Shown: positions 45,855 to 52,897 of the stretch, one piece after another
Position numbering within the stretch: the stretch's first letter is position 1
Layout: each line of letters opens with the position of its first letter
Assembly: GCF_947490415.1 (NCBI RefSeq)
Contig: NZ_CANLGX010000005.1
Coordinates: 124,001 to 188,000 of the forward strand
DNA from: an uncultured Eudoraea sp.
Lineage (GTDB): Bacteria; Bacteroidota; Bacteroidia; Flavobacteriales; Flavobacteriaceae
Length of the DNA: 64,000 nt
Direction: 5' to 3'
The notes under the pieces: generated by a model
Told to the model about the DNA's origin: nothing
What the model saw: the letters and a program-made list of their open reading frames with translations, nothing else
The model's database searches: none
Made by a program: the position numbers and the translations under genes

Positions 45855-45898
45855 TTAGTAATTAGCACTCGATCTTTTAAAGCCTATTTTCTAAAAAC

Positions 45899-45971
45899 GC
45901 GAAAATAGCTCAGTTGGTAGAGCGCCACCTTGCCAAGGTGGAGGTCGCGGGTTCGAATCCCGTTTTTCGCT
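45899..45971 (+). tRNA. tRNA-Gly (anticodon GCC)
   Basis: A full 73-nt cloverleaf. Acceptor GCGAAAA/TTTTCGC, D stem GCTC/GAGC, anticodon stem CCACC/GGTGG with loop TTGCCAA (anticodon GCC), variable AGGTC, T stem GCGGG/CCCGT with loop TTCGAAT, discriminator T. The 3' CCA is not encoded. Confidence 0.97.
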
Positions 45972-46026
45972 CAAAGAAAGCTCCACGTGCTGCCCGTGTT
46001 TAGGCAGCCGCTACCAAGGTAGTTAG

Positions 46027-46110
46027 GCTCGAGTGGTGGAATTGGTAGACACGTTGGACTTAAAATCCAATGGCCATTAGGCCGTGCGGGTTCAAGTCCC
46101 GCCTCGAGTA
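46027..46110 (+). tRNA. tRNA-Leu (anticodon TAA)
   Basis: An 84-nt class II tRNA. Acceptor GCTCGAG/CTCGAGT (one G-U), anticodon stem TTGGA/TCCAA with loop CTTAAAA (anticodon TAA), a long variable arm (TGGCCATTAGGCCGT), T stem GCGGG/CCCGC with loop TTCAAGT, discriminator A. The 55-bp spacer after tRNA-Gly holds two short hairpins (TGCC...GGCA and CTACC/GGTAG), as seen in processed tRNA transcripts. Confidence 0.97.
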
Positions 46111-46115
46111 CTTTT

Positions 46116-46148
46116 AACCCTCTTAATCATTTGATTTAGAGGGTTTTT
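46116..46148 (+). terminator. Terminator after the tRNA block
   Basis: AACCCTCT / AGAGGGTT stem with an AT-rich loop, followed by TTTT, five bases after the tRNA-Leu. It marks the end of the core region. Confidence 0.85.
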
Positions 46149-46473
46149 AATTTCTATCTAGCCAACTATTAGACAACAAATCTATAATTATTAAAAAATA
46201 CCCCCTTGATTAAGTCTCAAGAGATTATAGTTTTGAATCCTGTCGAGGTCACTTAATAGAAACGTAACCAATTAAATGTTAATAGGTTTCGTTTTCTTCC
46301 TTTGAATAAAAGCCCATATTTAGTCCAAAATATTTCTTTAAGGTGAATTAGGTTGTTTTATTTACCTTTAGTCATCTTATATAAGTCTGAGTCAATAAAT
46401 CAAAGGTCAACCTATTACTTTTTATGATTCTATTCTAACACTCAGATCTCAATAAGCATTATAAAACAATATT
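46149..46473. other. Gene-free stretch between the tRNA block and the island, with a possible att-like fragment
   Basis: No open reading frame that I can support. At 46224-46252 a segment (TAGTTTTGAATCCTGTCGAGG and onward) resembles a degraded T arm and acceptor 3' strand of a tRNA, which would fit a scar left by an integrating element. The match is weak (four of five T-stem pairs, one wobble, and no matching 5' half). Confidence 0.3.
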
Positions 46474-47559
46474 ATGAATAGGGTGGTAATCATTGGCAAT
46501 GGATATGATTTGTCTCTTGGACTAAAATCATCCTATAAATCGTTTTTAATGTGGTACTTGCATTTAAAAGTGATTCCGGGAATCCGTTATATGCCGAAAC
46601 CTTATGATGACAACCTTATTCGCCTAACAGATAATAATGGTCCATTCCCCAAAGAAGAATTTGACCAAACCGATTTAAAAAATTGTCTTAAACAAATACT
46701 CGAAGTAGATACAAAACATTCAAGGAGTAGCGTCTCGCCACTTCTTGATAAGTGTATCAATAATGGGCAAGAAAATTGGGTAGATATAGAACAAACATAT
46801 TATGATTTGCTATGTAACTATTCAGTTAAAAAAGTAAAGACCGATCAGGATGTTGATATGGTTAATGTGAAGAATCTAAATCGAAGTTTGAAACAGATAA
46901 GAATCTTCCTTATCGAATATTTGATCCAGATTCAAAAAGAAATAGATTCGTCGATCTTTCCTATTAAATGGCAAAAACTAAAAGCCCCATTTGAAACTTC
47001 TGAGGTTCGTAGCAAGAGATTAGAAAAAATTGAAACAACTAAATTAGAAAATCTTTTAATTTTAAACTTCAATTATACCTCTACGCTTACTCCCTTGATG
47101 TTACTCTTTAAAAAGCAACGTATAGAAGCAGAATTAATAAATATACATGGAAACATAGAAAAACCTGATGGGCCAATAATATTTGGATATGGCGATGAAA
47201 CTATTCAAAGTTATTTGGAACTCGAAAACTTAAATATAAATGAATGTCTAAAAAACATCAAGTCTTTTAAATATTTGGAATCACAGAACTACCAACGCTT
47301 AATGAATTTTATTGATATAAAGCATTTCGATGTATTAGTGGTTGGACATTCCTGTGGTATTTCAGATAGAGTCTTACTTAAAAGTATATTTGAACATTCC
47401 CATTGCATATTTATAAAACCTTTCATATATCAAAAAATGGATGGAACTAGCGATTATTTCGACAAAATAGCAGCGATTTCAAGACATTTTGAATTAAATC
47501 AAGAGATGAGAGACAAAGTAGCACAAAAAAAGTATTGTCCTGATTTCATAAAAAAGTAG
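46474..47559 (+). CDS. AbiH-family abortive infection protein
   Basis: The 361-aa protein belongs to the AbiH family, first found in lactococcal abortive phage infection. It opens MNRVVIIGNGYDLSLGLKSS, the family's nucleotide-fold start. Later it has LILNFNYTSTL (about residue 198), the IHGNIEKPDGPIIFGYGDE block (about 224) and VVGHSCGISDR (about 290). This spacing of GNG, NxNY, HG and GHS recalls the SIR2-like fold, so NAD binding is an inference. It is the first gene of the island after the tRNA block and is monocistronic. The target phage step is unknown. Confidence 0.9.
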   Translation: MNRVVIIGNGYDLSLGLKSSYKSFLMWYLHLKVIPGIRYMPKPYDDNLIRLTDNNGPFPKEEFDQTDLKNCLKQILEVDTKHSRSSVSPLLDKCINNGQENWVDIEQTYYDLLCNYSVKKVKTDQDVDMVNVKNLNRSLKQIRIFLIEYLIQIQKEIDSSIFPIKWQKLKAPFETSEVRSKRLEKIETTKLENLLILNFNYTSTLTPLMLLFKKQRIEAELINIHGNIEKPDGPIIFGYGDETIQSYLELENLNINECLKNIKSFKYLESQNYQRLMNFIDIKHFDVLVVGHSCGISDRVLLKSIFEHSHCIFIKPFIYQKMDGTSDYFDKIAAISRHFELNQEMRDKVAQKKYCPDFIKK

Positions 47560-47821
47560 CCATTCATATTTAATTAATTCAAGAACAATTTTCGCTTATA
47601 TATTATGTTGAAAACCGCACAAACCATCCATTTTAACATTTGAATATACTTTTTTAAACTTATAGGAATTAAGGCTAAAAAACCTAGTGGATTGCTAAAG
47701 GAATCCTAGTGATTTAAGTATGTTTTTAAGGATAATACTTTTAAATAGTTAGCGTAATACGTTTTAATAATTATCTTCAATAATCAATCTACTGTTTCAT
47801 TAGATGGACAAGTTTTACAAC

Positions 47822-48298
47822 TCAGTGGGGAGGTTTCTCATACTTGTCCCTAAATTTTGAAATCTCCCCTAGGGCTTCTGATTTTATCTTTTTAAGACTG
47901 TCTTGTAGTATTTTTTCTATCCAATCATAAACTTGTTTTTTATACACAGTGTCAACCTCGTTATCGTTCTCTCCCAAAATTTGAAGTGAATCATTATGAA
48001 CGAGAGAAAATGCTATTAAATCACAGATATTTCCTACTCGAAGTATGCTTTTAACACCAAATTGATAAGCGTAACCCTTTACCCAGTCATTAATATAATC
48101 AACTTTGCCTCTATCGTTAAATGGGCGGTCAAGTTCACTCATTTTGCTTTTGAGGATAACCATTGCAATATTTTTTGGAGTATGTTCAAAGTTTTCAGAT
48201 ATAGACCATAGTCTTTGGTTGTTGCTATTAAAAAGTTTTATTTTTTGCATGATGTTTGAATCTATGACCCAAGTTATTAAAGATAGAATTTTTAACAT
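47822..48298 (-). CDS. Hypothetical protein
   Basis: The 158-aa product is not recognised. The first ATG gives MLKILSLITWVIDSN before a second ATG (at 48250, MQKIKLFNSNNQRLWSISEN); the second looks the more natural start because the first adds an isolated hydrophobic stretch. The C-terminal third is charged and probably helical (WIEKILQDSLKKIKSEALGE). It is the third of three minus-strand genes, 79 bp after the MGLFDF gene; the gap contains a small TTAAC/GTTAA hairpin. It lies between AbiH and a restriction-modification pair, so a defence-related role is possible from position only. Confidence 0.6.
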   Translation of the reverse strand: MLKILSLITWVIDSNIMQKIKLFNSNNQRLWSISENFEHTPKNIAMVILKSKMSELDRPFNDRGKVDYINDWVKGYAYQFGVKSILRVGNICDLIAFSLVHNDSLQILGENDNEVDTVYKKQVYDWIEKILQDSLKKIKSEALGEISKFRDKYEKPPH

Positions 48299-48377
48299 TT
48301 AAACAAAACTACACCTTAACAGAAAGCGTTAAGTATTCCTAAAAGGTCATTTCCCGATAATTGTTTTAATATAAAAA

Positions 48378-48764
48378 TCACCATACATAAAGATCTCCCA
48401 TACGTCTAATTTCTGATGGTGATCTTCCATGGATCATCATTGCGTCATTTAAGACATTAAGATAACGATGAAATTCTTTGACTTGAGAATCTGTAAAGTG
48501 ATGAAGACAATATCCCGCAAGATGTCGCCTAAGCCTTTCTTTTGTAAAATCCCTTGAGATACGGCTAATTCCAGTAGATAATCTTACTATTTCCTGTGCT
48601 TCATCTAGGCTAATTCTGTTATTCAGAATGTACAGTAGTTCATTAGCGGCTGCATTAATGTCCTTGTCTCCTTTTGGAAATCTTGATTCCAACAAATTCT
48701 TTAAAATCCTCATTGTTTTTTGTGTCCTTCTTTTTTCTGGATTAAGAAAATCAAATAGTCCCAT
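48378..48764 (-). CDS. Hypothetical protein, MGLFDF N-terminus
   Basis: A 128-aa cytoplasmic protein from the ATG at 48764 (MGLFDFLNPEKRRTQKTMRI); an ATG two codons earlier and a TTG three codons earlier are also in frame. It is helical throughout with many Arg/Lys (RISRDFTKERLRRHLAGYCL, FHRYLNVLNDAMMIHGRSPS) and no motif that I can assign. The N-terminus resembles that of the larger gene upstream (MGLLDFQKQKIIQ), and the two share an identical two-part motif before their starts. It may be an accessory or immunity-like partner; this is inference from arrangement. Confidence 0.6.
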   Translation of the reverse strand: MGLFDFLNPEKRRTQKTMRILKNLLESRFPKGDKDINAAANELLYILNNRISLDEAQEIVRLSTGISRISRDFTKERLRRHLAGYCLHHFTDSQVKEFHRYLNVLNDAMMIHGRSPSEIRRMGDLYVW

Positions 48765-48794
48765 GATCATCAAGTTAGGTTATTTAATAATTAA

Positions 48795-48824
48795 ATTATC
48801 AATTTTCGTTCGTATTCTGTTTGT
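48795..48824 (-). promoter_or_regulatory. Shared 30-bp upstream motif, copy 2
   Basis: On the minus strand: ACAAACAGAATACG, 8 variable bases, TTGATAAT. The same two blocks at the same spacing occur at 49993-50022. It lies 31 bp before the MGLFDF start at 48764 and inside the 3' region of the larger gene's end and spacer. Confidence 0.6.
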
Positions 48825-48828
48825 ACAA

Positions 48829-49965
48829 TTACTCAATATTCTTGACATATTTTTTAGCAAAACCTGGAATATTTGAAGTATTATAATAGCTACTGTATTT
48901 TTCCCAACACGACAATGTTTTTAAATGATCAATAACTTTTTCATAAGTATAATCATGATCATACTCAAATATTGAAGATTGATACTTACCCCGTTTGAAC
49001 TTAACTCTTATGACCAATCCCTTTCCATAATCTTTCTCTGAAATCTTATAATGGGAAAGAATTGTACTAGCAATTGATCTATGATCATTATTACTGCTAC
49101 CAAACTCAACTGATGTTGTTGGTTGTTTAGTCGTCTTGACTTTCTTTACAACTAATCGCTGATTTGATAGTTTTGACGAAAATTTAATTAACATGTCTTG
49201 CCCTATGTTTATTATCTTAATCTTATTCCCTGCTGCTTCAAGAAACTCAATAAACTTCTCTTTCTGAATCGATGTTTTATAATACTCTTGGTAAAGAATT
49301 TTTTTAACCAGATTTAGGAATATATAATCTTCTCCAAAATCTGAACTCATTTCATATTTCCTAGGTGAAGGAAAGGGAAAATGATTCATTGGAGATAATA
49401 ATCTTATCATTCTTGAATCTATCGATAATTCTTCAAGTGATTCGCCACGGGGTGCGCACTCAAGAATGTGACAGTGCTTTAAACCAGAAGAAGAAAATAA
49501 ATTTTCTCGAGAATTTTTCCCATATCTAAAATGATCATTGGAATACTTTTTTTCTTCAGATTTAAGTGCAAATGCAATTGGAAAAGACTTGTTCTCCTCA
49601 TAAGAAGAGAAATCACTGATTTTCTCCTCAAAACATTCCATATAAAACCATAGAGCAGGCTCATTATCTGTGACGGTAAAGGTTCTATCCCATTCGTTAT
49701 AAATATTTCCACGATGGGGGTAAGATTTAAACTTTCTGATATAACGGACTTTATTTACATCATTCAAGTAGCTGTACAACGATTCAGTAAACGAAATAAT
49801 ATCATCTACTTTTGGCAATGAGGGAATAATTATTTCTTTAATATAATCTGAAGCAGTTCCTGAATAAGTTGTTTGATCGAAACTTTGCACTACGTTCATA
49901 GACGCATTTCTAATTTTTCTGTCCATTTGAATTATTTTTTGCTTTTGAAAATCAAGTAACCCCAT
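48829..49965 (-). CDS. Hypothetical protein, MGLLDF N-terminus
   Basis: The 378-aa protein is not recognised. It starts MGLLDFQKQKIIQMDRKIRN. The middle holds an aromatic/charged region (ALWFYMECFEEKISDFSSYE, SSGLKHCHILECAPRGESLE) and the last 100 residues are Lys-rich with beta-strand character (QRLVVKKVKTTKQ, GLVIRVKFKRGKYQSSIFEY). There are no membrane segments and no signal peptide. It is the first of three minus-strand genes; the second gene has a similar start and the same upstream motif. Its position in a defence island makes it a candidate effector or sensor, with no motif to support a mechanism. Confidence 0.6.
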   Translation of the reverse strand: MGLLDFQKQKIIQMDRKIRNASMNVVQSFDQTTYSGTASDYIKEIIIPSLPKVDDIISFTESLYSYLNDVNKVRYIRKFKSYPHRGNIYNEWDRTFTVTDNEPALWFYMECFEEKISDFSSYEENKSFPIAFALKSEEKKYSNDHFRYGKNSRENLFSSSGLKHCHILECAPRGESLEELSIDSRMIRLLSPMNHFPFPSPRKYEMSSDFGEDYIFLNLVKKILYQEYYKTSIQKEKFIEFLEAAGNKIKIINIGQDMLIKFSSKLSNQRLVVKKVKTTKQPTTSVEFGSSNNDHRSIASTILSHYKISEKDYGKGLVIRVKFKRGKYQSSIFEYDHDYTYEKVIDHLKTLSCWEKYSSYYNTSNIPGFAKKYVKNIE

Positions 49966-49992
49966 GATAATATAAATATTAATTAAAACTAT

Positions 49993-50022
49993 ATTATCAA
50001 AAGGATTTCGTATTCTGTTTGT
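49993..50022 (-). promoter_or_regulatory. Shared 30-bp upstream motif, copy 1
   Basis: Minus strand ACAAACAGAATACG, 8 variable bases, TTGATAAT, 28 bp before the MGLLDF start at 49965. It matches copy 2 in both blocks (22 of 22 positions) and in spacing, while the 8 bases between differ. This suggests a bipartite promoter or operator. Confidence 0.6.
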
Positions 50023-50201
50023 TTTTTTTGACTCTCTTTTAGCAAATTATACCTGTTTGAAATAAAATAATTGCATTTTGATATTGATTAGTAATAATTA
50101 TATAAAATATTGCTAACACATTTATATTAATATCATGTGTTTCCTTTCAGCGTTTTTCCTTTTTGAACCCTCATTACAGAAAAATTTTACACACAAAATT
50201 A

Positions 50202-50224
50202 AAGGCCCCTAATAAGGGTCTTTA
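50202..50224 (-). terminator. Hairpin after the interrupted small gene
   Basis: AAAGGCCC / GGGTCTTT (one G-U) with a 7-nt loop; on the minus strand it is followed by a T-rich stretch. It lies 24 bp past the stop of the interrupted gene at 50249. Confidence 0.7.
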
Positions 50225-50248
50225 TTTTAAGTGGGTTGGGCGGTTAAA

Positions 50249-50485
50249 TTAAAACTCCTTAGGAACATTGCTATACCGATCCAGACTATCTCCTTCTTTG
50301 AATGTTCCCTTGCCTATTATCTCATCCTTTTCTATATCCCATAGTACCTCAACAAAGAACATATTCAAAGCATAAAGGACATATTTAGAATTACCTTCAA
50401 TAACTAAATCTAGGAACTTGCCTTTGGCAAATACCGTGTCGTACTACTCATCTTCTGAAAGCATTTTGTATTCGTAGAGTGTCAT
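50249..50485 (-). pseudogene. Small gene interrupted by an in-frame amber codon
   Basis: On the minus strand an ATG at 50485 opens MTLYEYKMLSEDE, then TAG as codon 14 (50444-50446). The same frame then continues without a break for 64 codons (YDTVFAKGKFLDLVIEGNSK, VLYALNMFFVEVLWDIEKDE, ...GDSLDRYSNVPKEF) to a TAA and a terminator. The two parts read as one 78-codon protein of a small hypothetical type I have the impression is common in Flavobacteria. A single base change (for example CAG to TAG) would explain it. Recent inactivation, suppression or a sequencing error cannot be told apart here. Confidence 0.7.
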
Positions 50486-50575
50486 AGACCTAAATTAAGT
50501 ATGTTGAGAGCAACTATAATGCAGGATTAAGATGATTTAATACTATTTATATCTATGTTTATGTCAAATAGAGCC

Positions 50576-50803
50576 TTATGGAAGGAGTGCCTCAAGGCTA
50601 TCCCTAAGAGCAGTCAGTTTGATGATGATAGGATGATGGCTGTCAGCAGCATTATCACTTATTATCCCTATCTCCCTATCTAGGTCAGTTATCATAGTCT
50701 CTACGCTGTCAATTTTGGCTTGAGACATTTCTGGTGACTTCTTAACTACTTCTCCACAACTAATAAGGAGAATCAGAATGGATAATATTGCTGTTGCTTT
50801 CAT
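50576..50803 (-). CDS. Small lipoprotein
   Basis: A 75-aa protein with a lipoprotein signal: MKATAILSILILLISCGEVV with the lipobox LIS-C at Cys16. The mature part is a short charged helix (MSQAKIDSVETMITDLDREI ... LTALRDSLEALLP). Gly and Glu follow the Cys. It is most likely exported and anchored; the function is unknown. It stands alone between two pieces of gene debris. Confidence 0.65.
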   Translation of the reverse strand: MKATAILSILILLISCGEVVKKSPEMSQAKIDSVETMITDLDREIGIISDNAADSHHPIIIKLTALRDSLEALLP

Positions 50804-51001
50804 ATTTATCAGTTGTTAGATAGTTAAGGAACGAAAGTAAGATATTACTTAATAAAAGCACCTAACATTTATCCCCATTTCAAGCATGCTTATTTAAGGA
50901 CTGAAAAATGAATTTGAGTCTTATAAGGAAGAAGGGAATAGCTTCCCTGATTAGGCCCAAATTGGGATATTTTTCCAAATCTTAGTTATCTTTATATATC
51001 A

Positions 51002-51201
51002 ATGACAAAATATATCCTTTCCAAATCAACCTTTATATTAGAGGTCTTCAGTGCGAAAAGACCTTATATTTATGCAAAAATCACTACAATTTAAAAGACG
51101 AGACATCGGCTCATTTTAAAGATATTTTTGATAAGGGCAACACCGTGGGACTTTTGGCTCAAGATTTATTCAATTGCGAAAAAATTGATAACATTGCCTA
51201 A
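51002..51201 (+). pseudogene. Frameshifted and truncated DUF2779 gene start
   Basis: The ATG at 51002 opens MTKYILSKSTFI, then the frame must shift (two extra bases, AT, near 51035-51038) to continue IRGLQCEKTLYLCKNHYNLK and GNTVGLLAQDLFNCEKIDNI, stopping at TAA 51199-51201. Joined, the two parts match the first 65 or so residues of DUF2779 proteins (SKSxF..GLQCEK..Y, then the conserved GxxVGxLAQ motif, of PD-(D/E)XK-like type). The rest of a protein of several hundred residues is missing. This is a remnant cut off by later insertion of foreign DNA. Confidence 0.7.
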
Positions 51202-51319
51202 CAAGAACGATAAACGTGCTGCTATCGCATCACAATTTTATAAACAAACCCTTGAAATTCATTCTAAATATGATTTAAACATAAACACATACTATCTTTG
51301 TGAAACGATAATAGAATAA
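51128..51319 (+). CDS. Doubtful small ORF before the methyltransferase
   Basis: A 63-codon frame from a TTG start. Its first half overlaps the DUF2779 remnant in another frame and so is probably not coding. The second half (NKNDKRAAIASQFYKQTLEI and onward) is unrecognised and could be the tail of a truncated gene. It ends 9 bp before the methyltransferase start. It has no helix-turn-helix, so it is not an obvious controller protein. Confidence 0.25.
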   Translation: MIRATPWDFWLKIYSIAKKLITLPNKNDKRAAIASQFYKQTLEIHSKYDLNINTYYLCETIIE

Positions 51320-51328
51320 ATAGGATTT

Positions 51329-52897
51329 GTGAATTGTATAGATTTATATAGTGGTATTGGAGGATGGACATTAGGGATGAAGCTTAATGGGATTGATCAT
51401 GTTAAGTCTTTTGAGTGGAATAAGGATTCTAATCAAACACATAATATAAATTTTGGAACGAATACTGAAGAGATTGATATTAGAAAACTTGATTTCAAGA
51501 CGTTGCCAGAAGTCGGCACAATAGATTTTGTTGTAGGAAGTCCACCTTGCACACAATTCTCTTATTCCAATAAAGGTGGCGGTGGGGATATCCAAGATGG
51601 ATTGGTGGATATGTACCAATTTCTTTGTGTGGTTGAATATCTTAAACCAAAGTATTGGGCTATGGAAAATGTGCCAAGGGTTAAAAATATCTTGGAAAAA
51701 GCTCTAAACGAAGATTCAAAATTTAAGCGATTCAAGAAACTATTTAATTATTTGGAAGTTGTTGATTCAAGTGACTTTGGTGTTCCGCAGAAAAGGAAAA
51801 GAATGATCGCTGGGAATTTCCCTTATAAATTATTTGAATCATATAAAGAACATACAGTTGAAAGAACGCTTGGCGATATTCTTAATGCCCTAGAACAAGA
51901 TGTTGTAATTGACCCAGTTTATAAATATTCCCTTCCCAAAAACGAAATAACAGACCATATTATAGAAGAAGCACTCAATCCAGAGGAATTGAGATTAAAC
52001 AGAGAATCAAAAACTTACCACCCAATTTACAATGGCATGTCCTTTCCAGAAAGATTAGATAAACCTTCTAGAACCATAACTTCAACTTGCACAAGAGTTT
52101 CTAGAGAAAGCTTGGTCATTAAAAATGGAGTTGGCTATAGAAGACTCACTGTTAGGGAAAGAGGTATGCTCATGGGATTTCCTGTTACATACCAATATTA
52201 TGGCAAGACATACAACTCTAAATTAAAGATGATTGGAAATGCTATACCCCCAGTAGTAACATATTATTTGTTTCAAAGTATGAAGGAAGTTCCAGTTGAG
52301 CAATTGACCTTAATAGATGATGTCAAAGTTTATCGCCATAACTCGCCGACAGAAGAAATCCCTATTACGCCTCCGGATAAAGTAAAGTTCAAATATAGAG
52401 ATGTGCGTTCTTTTAGATTAGCTATTCCAGAATACAGATTAGGTAGCGGGGTTAGATTCGAACTTTCAAACAAGTGTACAGAGAATATTTGTGTCTGGAG
52501 TATAAAATTCTTCTACGGTTCATCAAAGAAAATTAACCAAGTACTATTTACACATAAAAAATATAAGCAAATAATAGAATTTTTGAAAGTTCAGGACGTC
52601 AGAATTGACTGTGAACTTAATGAATTAATAAGCTTTTCCAAGACTGTTAGTTCTAGTCAATTGCAAAAAAGGTGGACCCATAAATCTAAGGAGTACACTC
52701 ATCCTTATGATGTGTTGGATAAGCTTTCTGAGTTTGGATTGAATTTGAAGAAAAGCCTATTAAATGTGAATATTTCTGATTCAGAATTTACTTCAATAGT
52801 TGGGAACAATTTGAATGCAAAGCTATTTGATAATAAGGGTTTGATTCTTTCTGGAATTGTTTTAGGGTATGTATTCAATAAAAATATTAAAAAATGA
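51329..52897 (+). CDS. DNA (cytosine-5) methyltransferase of a type II restriction-modification pair
   Basis: The 522-aa protein begins at a GTG (MNCIDLYSGIGGWTLGMK). It has motif I LYSGIGGW, motif IV with the catalytic Cys74 in VGSPPCTQFSYSNKGG, motif VI ENVPRV (113-118), motif VIII QKRKR (154-158), motif IX in RTITSTCTRVSR and motif X GNAIPPVV (303-310). A further region of about 190 residues follows motif X (containing FRLAIPEYRLGSGVRFEL), longer than minimal m5C methyltransferases. Its stop overlaps the endonuclease start (ATGA). It protects the host DNA at the site cut by the partner enzyme; the recognition site cannot be read directly. Confidence 0.94.
   Translation: MNCIDLYSGIGGWTLGMKLNGIDHVKSFEWNKDSNQTHNINFGTNTEEIDIRKLDFKTLPEVGTIDFVVGSPPCTQFSYSNKGGGGDIQDGLVDMYQFLCVVEYLKPKYWAMENVPRVKNILEKALNEDSKFKRFKKLFNYLEVVDSSDFGVPQKRKRMIAGNFPYKLFESYKEHTVERTLGDILNALEQDVVIDPVYKYSLPKNEITDHIIEEALNPEELRLNRESKTYHPIYNGMSFPERLDKPSRTITSTCTRVSRESLVIKNGVGYRRLTVRERGMLMGFPVTYQYYGKTYNSKLKMIGNAIPPVVTYYLFQSMKEVPVEQLTLIDDVKVYRHNSPTEEIPITPPDKVKFKYRDVRSFRLAIPEYRLGSGVRFELSNKCTENICVWSIKFFYGSSKKINQVLFTHKKYKQIIEFLKVQDVRIDCELNELISFSKTVSSSQLQKRWTHKSKEYTHPYDVLDKLSEFGLNLKKSLLNVNISDSEFTSIVGNNLNAKLFDNKGLILSGIVLGYVFNKNIKK

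Noticed and set aside
50886-50985. 25-codon frame (MNLSLIRKKG...) before the DUF2779 remnant
   Set aside because: Too short, no ribosome site or family; probably chance.
46111-51328. Integrase or transposase explaining the island
   Set aside because: I looked for tyrosine-recombinase (R..HxxR..Y), serine-recombinase and DDE patterns among all proteins here and found none; the mobilising gene may be beyond the right edge.
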